Shown: piece after piece, positions 1 to 8,786 of the stretch
How the letters are laid out: every line of letters starts with the position of its first letter
How positions within the stretch are numbered: position 1 is the stretch's first letter
DNA from: CATOSP01 sp965205385
GTDB lineage: Bacteria; Chloroflexota; Dehalococcoidia; Lucifugimonadales; UBA3495
Assembly (NCBI GenBank): GCA_965205385.1
Contig: CBDBGS010000008.1
Span: forward strand, 1,860,001-1,924,000
Length of the DNA stretch: 64,000 nucleotides
Direction: 5' to 3'
Notes under the pieces: model-generated
What the model was told of the DNA's origin: nothing
Seen by the model: the letters and a program-made list of their open reading frames with translations, nothing else
Database searches by the model: none
Translations under genes and position numbers: made by a program

Positions 1-346
1 CTACGGCCCGGACATCGCTCCCGACAGGCATTACCCGAAGCGGGCCAGCTACGATGACGACGTGTTGGAGCAACGGCTCCGGGACGCTTTGGCGGCGCTA
101 GACCCGGACCGGCCAATCTCCGCATTGGAAGTCGCCTTTCGCAGGTTCACCCTTCCCGAAGGTTCCAACCTGGAAGCTGACAACCGTTCCTTCCACCGGA
201 TGTTGGTCGAAGGGGTCAACGCGGAGGACCGGGTCTCCCCCACCGAAACCGGGGCGGCCAGGACCGGATGATAGACTTCGACCACCCAGCCAACAACGAC
301 CGGCTGGCGGTGAACCAGTTCACCGTTATCGAGAGCCAGAACCGGC
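1..346 (+). pseudogene. hsdR: Type I restriction endonuclease R subunit, N-terminal remnant
   Basis: Translating from base 2 gives a sequence that reads like the start of HsdR: PDIAPD, then a VLEQRLRDAL segment, then SFHRMLVEGVNAE. The frame stops at about 271, and the expected continuation (VIDFDxPxNNDxLAVNQFTVIE) resumes at 268 in another frame as MIDFDHPANNDRLAVNQFTVIE-like sequence. A further shift follows near 345 and the similarity ends. Only about 110 residues of a normally roughly 1000-residue ATP-dependent translocase/nuclease remain, with no nuclease or helicase motifs, so it cannot be functional. No hsdM or hsdS is visible. The left part lies outside the window. Confidence 0.72.
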
Positions 347-394
347 GCCAGACCGCCGCGGCCGGCGCCTTTGGTCATTTCGTGGCCGCTTTCC

Positions 395-976
395 TTACTC
401 CAGCGGATCTTCCTCGGTGGCGAGCTCCAACAGGCGCATTCCCCGGTCTACCTGTTGCCCCGGATGTACGGAAACCCTCCGCACGACGCCATTGCGGGAC
501 GCCGAAATCGCGATCTCCATTTTCATGGACTCCATTACCACGACGGTCTGGCCTCTCTCTACCCGGTCTCCCTCCACGACCAGTATCTCCAGCACCGCGC
601 CAGGCATGGTGGCCAAGACATCCCCAGATACCTCGGTGGCGGGAGCGTTGCCCCGTCGCCGGGTCTCCGCCCGTTGGAACACGAACAGGCCGCCATCGAG
701 CCACAGGTGCAACTCCTGACCTACCCAAGCCCAGGCAAATGGGTGAGTCCTACCCGATTCGGTGCGGCACAACCCTTCACCCGAATTCCTGGCCTCGATA
801 CTAAGTGAAGTGGTAGCCTTCAGCCCTGCCGGTACCTCGCCCTCCAGTTCGAAGGTGAAATGGGTTTCCTTCTCTTCGGTCCGGTAGCGATAGACTTCTC
901 CCTCCACCGGGTAGATCTCCCGCATCTCGCCCTGGCTCGGAGTCACGGCAGCCTCCGCTCCCCGACGGAGTTCCAA
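395..976 (-). CDS. Biotin carboxyl carrier subunit of acyl-CoA carboxylase
   Basis: 193 residues. The C-terminal ~75 residues are a biotinyl/lipoyl-attachment domain with the biotinylation motif VMESMKMEI, whose middle lysine carries biotin and shuttles carboxyl groups between the carboxylase and the transferase. The N-terminal half resembles the linker region of methylcrotonyl/propionyl-CoA carboxylase alpha chains. The listed start is TTG and overlaps the upstream biotin carboxylase by 34 bases. An internal ATG (residue 18, base 925) would remove the overlap and has a weak purine-rich stretch before it. In most methylcrotonyl-CoA carboxylases this domain is fused to the biotin carboxylase, so this is either a natural split or a frameshift in one long gene. 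Last gene of a three-gene operon. Confidence 0.88.
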   Translation of the reverse strand: MELRRGAEAAVTPSQGEMREIYPVEGEVYRYRTEEKETHFTFELEGEVPAGLKATTSLSIEARNSGEGLCRTESGRTHPFAWAWVGQELHLWLDGGLFVFQRAETRRRGNAPATEVSGDVLATMPGAVLEILVVEGDRVERGQTVVVMESMKMEIAISASRNGVVRRVSVHPGQQVDRGMRLLELATEEDPLE

Positions 977-2460
977 GGGCTGGCGCCGACCCGGTTATCT
1001 CCCTCGGCAGCCGGGGACGCCGGGGACGCCGGGGCGACCGGCTGCCGCGACGCCCACGCCACCAGCGCCCTGGCCATCGTGCGGGACTCGCCGGGGATGG
1101 CCGGTCTGGTGACCGGCGGATCGCGCTCCAGGAAGCCGGTATCGTAATCGCCCATCCGAAACTGGGGATCCCGCAACACCGCCTGCAGCAAGGGAATGTT
1201 GGTCACCACACCCAGGACTTGGAACTGGGACAAGGCCACCTCCATTCGGCTTAGGCTGAGATCGCGCCGGGGCGCCCAGGCTATCAGTTTAGCCAGCATG
1301 GGGTCGTAGTAGATGGACACCTCCTGGTCCTGGGCCACACCGCTGTCCAGCCGAAGGCCAGGGCCTGAAGGGGGCCGCCAGCGAAGGAGCCTGCCGGTGG
1401 ACGGGACGAAGCCGCGGTAAGGGTCTTCGGCGTAGATGCGGCACTCTATAGCGTGGCCCCGGGGCTGGATGTCGTCCTGTCGCAGTGTCAGGGGTTCCCC
1501 GTAGGCGATCAGGACCTGCCACTCCACCATGTCCAATCCGAGGACGGCCTCGGTGACCGGATGCTCCACCTGGAGCCGGGCATTCATCTCCAGAAAGTAG
1601 AAGTCGCCGCTCCGTGGGTCCAGCAGGAACTCTACTGTCCCGGCGTTGGCGTACCTGGCCGCACGAGCCACGGCCATGGCCGCGTCGCCCATGCGCCGGC
1701 GCAATTCCGGCGTCAGCGCCGGTGACGGAGTCTCTTCAATTATTTTCTGGTGACGGCGCTGTATGCTGCATTCCCGCTCGCCCAGGTGAATAGTATGCCC
1801 CGACTCGTCGGCCAACACCTGGACCTCCACGTGGCGGGGGTAGGGGATGAACTGCTCCAGGAACACCCGGCCGTCGCCGAAGGCAGCCTGGGACTCGCGG
1901 CTGGCCGACTCCATCTCTCCGTCCAACTCGCTCCGCTGGTTGACCAGGCGCATACCCCGGCCACCGCCCCCGGCGGCGGCCTTGACCAACAAGGGGAATC
2001 CCCACCGCTCCGCGAACTCCACGGCCGCAGCGTCCCCGGGGAGGCACTCGGGAGAACTTGGCACCACCGGGACGCCGACGCCCAGGGCTATCTCCTTGGA
2101 ACGCAGCTTGTCTCCCAGAGCCTCCAGGCTATCCGCACTTGGCCCGATGAAGGTGATCCCCGCTTCCGCACAGGCCCGGGCGAACGACGGATTCTCCGAC
2201 AGAAACCCGTAGCCCGGATGTATCGCGTCGGCCCCGCTGTTCCGGGCGGCCTGCACTATCTTGGGGATGCTTAGATAGGTCTCTTCGGCGGTCTTGCCCG
2301 GCAGAGCCGCGGACTCCTCCGCCGTTTGCGCGTGGGGAGCGCCGGCGTCCGGGTCGGAGTAGACTGCCACAGAGGAGATCCCCATCGCGCGGAGAGTCTG
2401 GTTGATCCGGACCGCGATTTCGCCTCGATTAGCGACAAGAACCTTGGAGAACATCAGCAA
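943..2460 (-). CDS. Biotin carboxylase subunit of acyl-CoA carboxylase
   Basis: 505 residues. It catalyses ATP- and bicarbonate-dependent carboxylation of biotin on the carrier subunit. Domains in order: an N-terminal biotin carboxylase domain starting KVLVANRGEIAVRI, with HPGYGFLSEN; a central ATP-grasp domain with the glycine-rich KAAAGGGGRGMR loop and the EMNARLQVEHPVTE segment; and a C-terminal biotin carboxylase domain. It lies 46 bases downstream of the carboxyltransferase gene on the same strand and overlaps the biotin carrier gene. The TTG at 2460 is followed two codons later by an ATG (2454), which may be the true start. The last ~45 residues, after the carboxylase fold, look like linker and are consistent with a break in a formerly longer alpha chain. 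Confidence 0.93.
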   Translation of the reverse strand: MLMFSKVLVANRGEIAVRINQTLRAMGISSVAVYSDPDAGAPHAQTAEESAALPGKTAEETYLSIPKIVQAARNSGADAIHPGYGFLSENPSFARACAEAGITFIGPSADSLEALGDKLRSKEIALGVGVPVVPSSPECLPGDAAAVEFAERWGFPLLVKAAAGGGGRGMRLVNQRSELDGEMESASRESQAAFGDGRVFLEQFIPYPRHVEVQVLADESGHTIHLGERECSIQRRHQKIIEETPSPALTPELRRRMGDAAMAVARAARYANAGTVEFLLDPRSGDFYFLEMNARLQVEHPVTEAVLGLDMVEWQVLIAYGEPLTLRQDDIQPRGHAIECRIYAEDPYRGFVPSTGRLLRWRPPSGPGLRLDSGVAQDQEVSIYYDPMLAKLIAWAPRRDLSLSRMEVALSQFQVLGVVTNIPLLQAVLRDPQFRMGDYDTGFLERDPPVTRPAIPGESRTMARALVAWASRQPVAPASPASPAAEGDNRVGASPWNSVGERRLP

Positions 2461-2506
2461 ACATCCGGGGCGCGTGCTAGTGGTTGAGGCTGTAAGAGGT
2501 CGGGCT

Positions 2507-4114
2507 TCACATTCGAAAGACGCCCTGCTTCCGCTCCGGGAAGGGGGCGTTGATGGAAGCGGCGATTCCCAAGCCTACGACGGTCCGCGTGTCCACCGGG
2601 TCGATAATGCCATCGTCCCACAGCCGGGCGGTACTGTAGTAGGGATCGCTCTCCTTCTCATATTTTTCCAATATGGGCCGTTGCAAGGCGTCCCGCTCTT
2701 CCTGCTCCATGGTCCGGGCCTGGCGCTCCAGTTGCTGCAGCCTGATGGTGAGCAGGACCTCCGCCGCCTGTTGCCCGCCCATAACCGAAATGCGGGCGTT
2801 GGGCCACGTCCACAGAAAACGGGGCTGGTAGGCCCGCCCGCACATTCCATAATTTCCCGCCCCAAAGGAACTGCCGATAATGACGGAGAACTTGGGGACG
2901 GCGGCATTGGAGACGGCCATGACCATCTTGGCCCCGTCCTTGGCAATACCTCCGGCCTCGTACTGGCGGCCCACCATGAAGCCCGTGATGTTTTGCAGGA
3001 ACAGCAGGGGGATTCCACGTTGGCTGCACAACTCGATGAAGTGGCTGCCCTTCAGCGCACTCTCGGAAAAAAGGACGCCGTTATTGGCGACCACGCCAAC
3101 CGGATATCCCCAGATGCGGGTGAAGCCGCAAACGAGGGTTTGCCCGTACTCGGCCTTGAACTCGTGGAAGCGACTCCCGTCGACGATGCGGGCGATTACC
3201 TCGCGGACGTCGTATTGGCGGCGGTTGTCCGGAGACACTATGCCGTACAACTCGGCGGGATCGTAGGCGGGCGGTTCCGGGCTGAAGACCTGGAACGGAG
3301 GGTCGCGCCGCCGCACGAAGTTCTCGACGATGTCTCGGGTGATCGCCAAAGCATCTTGATCATCGGCGGCCTGGTGGTCGGCCACTCCGGATATCCGGGT
3401 ATGAACATCGGCCCCGCCCAGGGTCTCCGGGTCTACCTCCTCCCCGGTCGCCGCCCGGACCAGTGGCGGCCCGGCGAGAAAGATGGTGCCCTGCTGCCGC
3501 ACGATCACCACCTCATCGCTCATGGCGGGAATATACGCCCCTCCGGCGGTGCATGACCCCATGACCACCGCCACTTGGGGAATGCCCAGGGCCGACATCT
3601 GGGCCTGGTTGTAGAAGATTCGCCCGAAGTGGTCCCGGTCGGGGAACACTTCCGCCTGCATCGGCAGAAAGGCCCCCCCGGAATCCACCAGGTAAATGCA
3701 GGGCAGGTGGTTTTCCAGAGCAATCTCTTGGGCGCGCAGGTGCTTCTTGACTGTAAGCGGGTAGTAGGAGCCGCCCTTGACGGTGGCGTCATTGGCGAGA
3801 ATCATCACCTCTTTCCCCTGAACCACGCCGACGCCGGTCACGATCCCGGCGGAGGATTCTTCTCCGTCGTAGACGTCCCATGCCGCCAGAGGACTCAGCT
3901 CAAGGAAGGGCGTGTTGGTGTCCACCAGCCCTTCGATCCTTTCCCGTGCCAGCAGCTTGCCACGGCTTCGGTGCAGTTCCACCGCCCGTGCCCCGCCTCC
4001 GGACCGAACCCGGGATAACCGCTCTTTCAGATCCTGTACCAGAGCCTTCATGCGGGCCTGGTTGTGCGAAAAGTTCTGGTCGGAGGTCCTAAGGTTGGAG
4101 CCAATTACTTCCAT
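2507..4114 (-). CDS. mccB: Methylcrotonyl-CoA carboxylase-type carboxyltransferase (beta) subunit
   Basis: 535 residues, the usual length for the beta chain. It transfers the carboxyl group from biotin to an acyl-CoA. Segments typical of the methylcrotonyl-CoA branch are visible: NDATVKGGSYYPLTVKKHL, DSGGAFLPMQAEVFPDRDHF, VMGSCTAGGAYIPAMSDE and a FLAGPPLVRAATGE block. These point to leucine/isovalerate breakdown rather than fatty-acid synthesis, although substrate assignment within acyl-CoA carboxylases is uncertain from sequence alone. First gene of the operon; a good sigma70-type promoter lies about 50 bases upstream of its ATG. Confidence 0.92.
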   Translation of the reverse strand: MEVIGSNLRTSDQNFSHNQARMKALVQDLKERLSRVRSGGGARAVELHRSRGKLLARERIEGLVDTNTPFLELSPLAAWDVYDGEESSAGIVTGVGVVQGKEVMILANDATVKGGSYYPLTVKKHLRAQEIALENHLPCIYLVDSGGAFLPMQAEVFPDRDHFGRIFYNQAQMSALGIPQVAVVMGSCTAGGAYIPAMSDEVVIVRQQGTIFLAGPPLVRAATGEEVDPETLGGADVHTRISGVADHQAADDQDALAITRDIVENFVRRRDPPFQVFSPEPPAYDPAELYGIVSPDNRRQYDVREVIARIVDGSRFHEFKAEYGQTLVCGFTRIWGYPVGVVANNGVLFSESALKGSHFIELCSQRGIPLLFLQNITGFMVGRQYEAGGIAKDGAKMVMAVSNAAVPKFSVIIGSSFGAGNYGMCGRAYQPRFLWTWPNARISVMGGQQAAEVLLTIRLQQLERQARTMEQEERDALQRPILEKYEKESDPYYSTARLWDDGIIDPVDTRTVVGLGIAASINAPFPERKQGVFRM

Positions 4115-4165
4115 GCTACCCCCAAGGCAGCGTTCTCTTGGACTGACCAGCCGGTGTCAGCCTCC

Positions 4166-4194
4166 ATTATATCCTGCTCCAAGAACTCTGTCAG
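4166..4194 (-). promoter_or_regulatory. Sigma70-type promoter of the carboxylase operon
   Basis: On the minus strand there is CTGACA (4194-4189), a 17-base spacer, and a perfect TATAAT (4171-4166). Transcription would start near 4159, leaving a leader of about 45 bases before the ATG at 4114. Seen in the sequence; activity is inferred. Confidence 0.6.
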
Positions 4195-4888
4195 AGACCG
4201 GCCTGAGGTCAAACAGGGCAATCGCATCTTGAATTAGGATGCTGACACCCGGCCCTTCCCACCTGCGGTAACCACCCTTTATCATACTCATCGCTCAGAT
4301 TCAGTCCCAGTCCAGATCGCCGATCCGCCGCCAAGGGCGGGCGCCACAAAATGCGACACAATGCTACACTACAAAAAACCTGAGCCTCAGGACGCCCCAA
4401 TGCGCCTCATCCTCACGCTGACCCAGGGAGTGCGCAACGGTCTCCCTTCAGGGCTACCGTAAGACGCTTTTCTAGGTCAAAGCTTGTTTCCCCAGAGTTA
4501 TGATGCGATCGCCCTGTGAGGTCAAGACCCGGCCAACCCTTTCTGGAATGGGTCATATCGGCCATAGACGACACTCCACAGCGAGAGTTATCCTCTTCAC
4601 CGGTCCATATTGCTGCGGGCCATGCACGGACCTCAGTCGTGAATGTGGTAATCGTCACCATGGGAAGAGAGCCCGCGCTTCGACAGTGAACTGAATTGGC
4701 GGCTCAATTACTCTTGACCCTAGAACCATTCCGGCTTTCTCACCGTCAGAGACGCGGTCTGGGTGTCCGTTGCTTCCTGGTACCGTGGAGATGATGCGGG
4801 GCTTGTGCTCGGGGCGGGTCGCCGACGCTACACTGGGCGCCGACCCATCTTGATGGGTCGGCCAGGTCTGCCCGTCAGAAGGGGAATC
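4195..4888. other. Intergenic stretch without a recognisable gene
   Basis: About 690 bases between the divergent carboxylase promoter and a GMC oxidoreductase remnant. Short open frames occur (for example 82 codons on the minus strand, 4413-4661), but none has a good ribosome-binding site or a sequence I recognise. It may contain further decayed coding sequence. Confidence 0.5.
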
Positions 4889-5062
4889 ATGAAGTATGAT
4901 GTCATGGTGATTGCCGAGAGACCCTCAGGCTGCGGTCCGCCAACCGAAATTTCCGATGACCTCAATAGGTCAGGACTGCTGCTGGAGGCGGGACCTGACT
5001 TTCCCGACGCCAACCATTTGCCCAACGAACTCTGCGACGGCTATCATGATCGGCGAACAGGT
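4889..5062 (+). pseudogene. GMC-family oxidoreductase, N-terminal remnant
   Basis: The ATG at 4889 follows a purine-rich site (AGAAGGGG). The product begins MKYDVMVI and continues LNRSGLLLEAGPDFPDANHL, which matches the start of GMC oxidoreductases (choline/alcohol dehydrogenases): the Rossmann beta strand, then the LLLEAGxD motif. The FAD-binding glycine motif expected after the first strand (GxGxxG) reads ERPSGCGP and is damaged. Similarity ends after about 55 residues, shortly before the next gene starts at 5094; a full GMC enzyme has over 500 residues. It is a non-functional relic, probably of a gene once upstream of the dehalogenase. Confidence 0.65.
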
Positions 5063-5093
5063 CGCAGACTGGTCCACTTAGGAGAGTTACCGC

Positions 5094-5798
5094 ATGGCCG
5101 ACGGGCCCATCGCTCGCGTGAGCTACCTCACCTTCGACATCTTCGGTACCGTCATGGACCTTGCCGGCAGTCTGGCCGGTCCCGCCGGAGACTTCTTGGC
5201 AGCCCATGGCTCCCGGATGACGGGCCAAGCCTTTTACGCCGATTGGTGGGAACGGCAGCGCATTGAGCAATACCAAGACAATCTGTTGATGCTGGGACAT
5301 AGCGGCTACCTTGAGACCTGCCGCCGGGCCTTCGTTTACTGCCTGAAAAAGCACAGCGTCAGTTTCACCACCGTCGAGGTGCAAGAGTTTATGCAGGTAT
5401 ACCAGGACCTGCAACCTTACGGGGACGCCGTTGAAGGGTTGAGGTCGTTGGCGGGGCGTTACCAGCTAGTTGCTCTTTCCAACGGGGAACAGTGGTACTT
5501 GGAGGAGTTGCTTGGCAACAATGTCCCGATAAGGTTCGACGCCATAATATCCGTGGACCAAGTTGGCGCATTTAAGCCTGCCCCGGGGATATACCGCAAA
5601 GCGATACAACACCTGGGATGCGAGCCCGGAGAGATCATGATGGTCGCTGCGCATTCTTTCGATATCCTGGGCGCCCAAACCTGCGGCTTCAAAGCGGCCT
5701 ATGTCAACCGGTACCAACTTCCCACGGAAGATTCGGTGTACCAGCCCGACATCATCGTGGACGACTTCGTCGAGCTAGCCGCCAAGCTCTTAGCGTGA
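5094..5798 (+). CDS. HAD-superfamily hydrolase, 2-haloacid dehalogenase type
   Basis: 234 residues, the usual size for type II L-2-haloacid dehalogenases. Motif I, FDIFGTVMD, provides the nucleophilic Asp15; motif II is LSNG; motif III is FKPAPGIY with its lysine; motif IV reads VAAHSFDILGA, close to the dehalogenase-type VAxHxxDxxGA. A cap domain sits between motifs I and II. The predicted role is hydrolytic dehalogenation of short 2-halo acids, but many family members hydrolyse phosphate esters. The ATG has a clear AGGAG site. It stands alone downstream of a decayed oxidoreductase. Confidence 0.85.
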   Translation: MADGPIARVSYLTFDIFGTVMDLAGSLAGPAGDFLAAHGSRMTGQAFYADWWERQRIEQYQDNLLMLGHSGYLETCRRAFVYCLKKHSVSFTTVEVQEFMQVYQDLQPYGDAVEGLRSLAGRYQLVALSNGEQWYLEELLGNNVPIRFDAIISVDQVGAFKPAPGIYRKAIQHLGCEPGEIMMVAAHSFDILGAQTCGFKAAYVNRYQLPTEDSVYQPDIIVDDFVELAAKLLA

Positions 5799-6132
5799 TC
5801 GAGAGGTAACTTAAGAAGGACCGGCTGGGAATTGGTCTCTCCGACGACATTGACAGCGGCGTCTTCGCAGCGGAGTTTATCACCAGCGAAATGGTGGACT
5901 CTCTTTCCCTGTCGGTGTCTGCCGAATACTGCCACGAAAACCCCGCGGAGCACCGCAACAGCGGCGTTGCGATGCCCAAGGCGCTGCCCCGGCTGGCGGA
6001 CTGGCGCAGAGTGCCATAGGAACCGCTGCGGCAAGTACGCTATTTGTGGTCCTGATATGCTTGCGACAGGCCCGCCCCGCGCGCATGAGTCCCCCTGTCC
6101 CACGGACACAATCACCCGAAGGAGTCTAGAAA
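5799..6132 (+). other. Intergenic stretch with a possible coding remnant
   Basis: One plus-strand frame, from about 5816 to a TAG near 6019, stays open for some 65 codons with coding-like composition (for example DIDSGVFAAEFITSEMVDS) but has no start codon or ribosome site. It could be the end of a lost gene. I do not recognise the family. A good AAGGAG site for the next gene lies at about 6118. Confidence 0.3.
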
Positions 6133-6717
6133 GTGACCACCAGCCCCATCGATCCCAACCGGTTACTCTTGACCGGCGAGAACCCCTACATCCGGCTGAG
6201 CGAGACGGACGATGGCCCTCCCACTACTGACGCCAGCTTTTGGCGCATCCTGTTCTCGCCCGGTGGCCCGGGTCACGTGCTCTTCCTGCAAAGCGAACTG
6301 ACCGGCAACGAGCCCATAATTTACACCGACAACATCCAAATGACCCGGTGGTTGCAAGGTGAAATTCAAGGCAGGATCAACCCGGCCTTCGGCAACCTAG
6401 AAATCCCGGCCCGGGAAGCGTCCTTCGGCAGCAGAGGAGACCTGAGGTCTTACTGGACTGAGAACGTAAGCGCCCGCGGGGAAGAAATTGCGCTGACTTG
6501 GTACGACTTGGGGGAGCCATTTTTGAGCCACACCTTCCCCGGCAACAATCCCGAGCGGCCCCACGGGGTAGCTACGGTGTTGATACCGGCCGATGGGGCT
6601 CGGCTTACCATTAACGGAGACTTCGCCAAGGGCAGGCCCTTTCCCCGTCAACGCGACGCTCGGGCCCACAGCACCTGCGCCCTGGCATTCTCCGAGTCTT
6701 GGACGCTGCCCTACTAA
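6133..6717 (+). CDS. Hypothetical protein
   Basis: 194 residues beginning with GTG, placed about 10 bases after AAGGAG, so the start is well supported. I do not recognise the family. The sequence has no signal peptide, membrane segment or cysteine-rich motif, and is rich in beta-prone, Gly/Pro-containing stretches (SFWRILFSPGGPGHVLFLQS, TVLIPADGARLTINGDFA), suggesting a soluble beta-sandwich or jelly-roll-like fold. This fold guess is weak. It is followed by the tRNA remnant and insertion sequences. Confidence 0.6.
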   Translation: MTTSPIDPNRLLLTGENPYIRLSETDDGPPTTDASFWRILFSPGGPGHVLFLQSELTGNEPIIYTDNIQMTRWLQGEIQGRINPAFGNLEIPAREASFGSRGDLRSYWTENVSARGEEIALTWYDLGEPFLSHTFPGNNPERPHGVATVLIPADGARLTINGDFAKGRPFPRQRDARAHSTCALAFSESWTLPY

Positions 6718-7163
6718 ACTGGAGTAGGGTTCCTTGATTTCGCGCCGGTAATCTCCAACGGTGTCGCCCGGGTCTTCTGTATAGCCGCGTCTCGGGTCCC
6801 GGGCCGCATCGTAGCCGAGACTTGGGCAACCTGTTAGCGTTGCTCCACGGGGCAGCGCTTCAGCGTGGTGCGGTCACGGATCCGCGCTTACTCACCGCTC
6901 CGCCTACGGAGAGGTTGTCCCAGCAGTGGACAACCTCCTCCTGGGAGTCGCACGGAATCACGAACGATATGTAAAGGGTTGGTACTTACAGACAAAACCA
7001 AGGTCGATGGTTCGAGTCCATCCCGGCCCACCAAGCTACACCAAATCAAGAACCTTCTTGATTAAGTTAGTTTTGGAATTGTAGCTAGGCCAGGCCATTG
7101 GGTTAACCACGTCGGCAAGATTTGAGACACATCAACTATGCAATCCGGTGGCCCCGGCTAAAG
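6718..7163. other. Intergenic stretch at the left edge of the mobile-element strip
   Basis: No protein gene recognised. It contains the tRNA 3' end remnant at 6978-7033. The short open frame across it (6865-7065) is best explained as translation of that tRNA-like sequence. Confidence 0.5.
6978..7033 (+). pseudogene. tRNA 3'-end remnant, possible attachment site
   Basis: Bases 7006-7022 form a perfect five-pair T arm (GATGG, loop TTCGAGT, CCATC). They are preceded by a canonical AGGTC variable loop and followed by a seven-base acceptor strand CCGGCCC, discriminator A and an encoded CCA ending at 7033. The matching 5' acceptor strand GGGCCGG is not found at the right distance, and the D and anticodon arms (around GGTTGGTACTTACAG) are too short. 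It is therefore a 3' fragment, not a working tRNA. Such fragments commonly mark where integrative elements inserted at tRNA genes; that role is inferred. Confidence 0.6.
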
Positions 7164-8360
7164 TCTAGAAGTTTAGACCAAATCCGACAAAGGGGAATTA
7201 ACTTACAGCGGTGGGCTGTAGGACCGTATTGTCTGATCGGTCACCTCCTCGGCTTAGGTCCTTTTCCATCGCGAGCCGTCTGCTGGCCTGGAAGGTCTCC
7301 CAGGGAGGCTTCCCGTAACAATACCTGCCCGAATGGGGCCGCTCCCGGTTGTAATGCTCCAGGCATGCGTCCAGGTCGATCTGCAACTCTTCGAGGGTCC
7401 GGTAAAGCTTCTTGCGGAAGGGCAGGCTGTAGCATTCGTCCTGCAGGGTCTTGTGGAACCGTTCGCGGATGCCGTTGGTCTGGGAGTGATTGGCCTTGGT
7501 CCTGGAGTGGTCGATGTCCTCCACCGCCAGATATGGCGGGTAGGCATGGTGTTCCGGCTTCCTGCAGTATTCGGTCCCCCGGTCGGTGAGAATTCGCTGC
7601 AGCTCGATCCCCTGGTGATCAAGGAAGGGGACCACCGGGTTGTTCAGCAGGTCCGACGCCGTGATGGCGCTCTTGTCGGTGTAGAACTTTGAGGTAACCA
7701 CCCGGCTGTAGGTGTCGATGAACGTTTGCTGGCAGATCCAGCCCAATCACTTGATGGCGCCGACGTAATAGGTGTCCTGGGCTCTCAGGTAACCGGGATG
7801 CTCGGTCTCGATCTCCCCGTGGGCCTCCTTCTCCTGCTTGGCTTTCTCCAGTGCGGCCACCTGCTCTTAGTGAGGATGATCCCTTCCTGGTGGACCTTTG
7901 ATTCCAGAGGCTTCAGGCGTTTCTTGAAAGTCTTCGGGGTGTGACGCAGCCACACCCAACGGACTCCTCCCGGAGAGCCGATGATCCCCTCCTTGCGCAG
8001 CTCGTTGGCCGCCCTTAGTTGCCCGTAGGCCGGGAATTCGACGGCGATCCGGACCACCGCCCTCTCTACCTCCTCTGAGACCCGGTTCTTGAGCAGCGGC
8101 CTCCGGCGGGACATCTCGTAGAGGGCCTCCTCGCCGCCGCTCTGGTAGAGTTCCTTGTACCGATAGAAGGTATCTCGGCTGTAGCCCATGATCTGGCATG
8201 CTCGGGACACGTTTCCCAACTGCCTCGCCAGTTTCAATAGGCCAAGCTTCGGCTCCAGCACTTTCTCTTGTTGTGTAGTGATCCAACACTCCCTTCCCAA
8301 TGCCTGGGGACATTTAATCACGGTGGTCTATGAGTGTCAGATTCGGTCTTTATTGCTACA
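7164..8360 (-). mobile_element. IS481-family insertion sequence, inactivated
   Basis: About 1197 bases bounded by imperfect 26-base inverted repeats at 7164-7189 and 8335-8360 (about 19 of 26 match; the inner core AGACC-AATC-GACA is shared). The right end starts TGTAGC when read inwards, in keeping with the TGT ends of IS481 elements. No convincing target duplication is visible, and the transposase is broken, so the copy is old and cannot move by itself. Confidence 0.7.
7198..8321 (-). pseudogene. IS481-family transposase, frameshifted and with an internal stop
   Basis: The first part (8321 to about 7865) encodes the helix-turn-helix region: ELGN-type segment LARQLGNVSRACQIMGYSR, DTFYRYKELY, then the NRVSEEVE block. 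At about 7865 one base is missing. Reading then continues in another frame as EQVAALEKAKQEKEAHGEIE through YYVGAIK, where a TGA (7748-7750) stops it. The DDE catalytic half resumes at 7746 (QQTFIDTYSRVV, TDRGTEYC, ANHSQTNGIRERFHKTLQDE, NRERPHSGRYCYGK). Two independent lesions show that the gene is dead. Confidence 0.85.
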
Positions 8361-8786
8361 GTCTAGTCTTACACCTTCCTGCTCTCCCTGCTGGCGCCAA
8401 GCCTCGGCCCCTTGGTCCGGGACCTGCTCCGGCGCTGGTGCCACAGAACGGGAGAGCGGTACCGCCAAGCGGCGATACCGCTCTCCAGATTGCGCGCCGC
8501 ACTGAGCGCCCTTTGGCTAACTTATCCTCCTCACTTCGCCAGCGCCTCTCAAACTCCGGGATGACTCATGCTTGGTGTCACCTGTGTTCAGCTAATGATC
8601 GCGCGAAGACGTTCCCCGGTTGTTGTCTTCCGCTACTGCCCGGTCATACAGTTCCTTTAGTTCGTTGTCGTTCCACGTGATTTCGGCATCGTCCCTGATG
8701 CTCCTTAGGTAGCGTTCCCTAGTACTACAGTCGCAGGTAGTTCTTGGTAGAATGAGGTTACTTTATCAGGTGGGTGAGGTGAGGAA

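Noticed and set aside
268..808. Overlapping plus-strand frames of 145 and 178 codons
   Set aside because: Beyond about 346 they are shadows of the biotin carrier gene; only the first ~80 bases belong to the HsdR remnant.
6801..6830. GGGCCGC followed by GTAGCC as a possible 5' half of the tRNA remnant
   Set aside because: It is about 200 bases from the 3' half, mismatches the acceptor strand at one base and has no convincing D arm.
6865..7065. 66-codon frame ending in SSPSRPT-like sequence
   Set aside because: This is translation of the tRNA 3' end remnant, not a protein gene.
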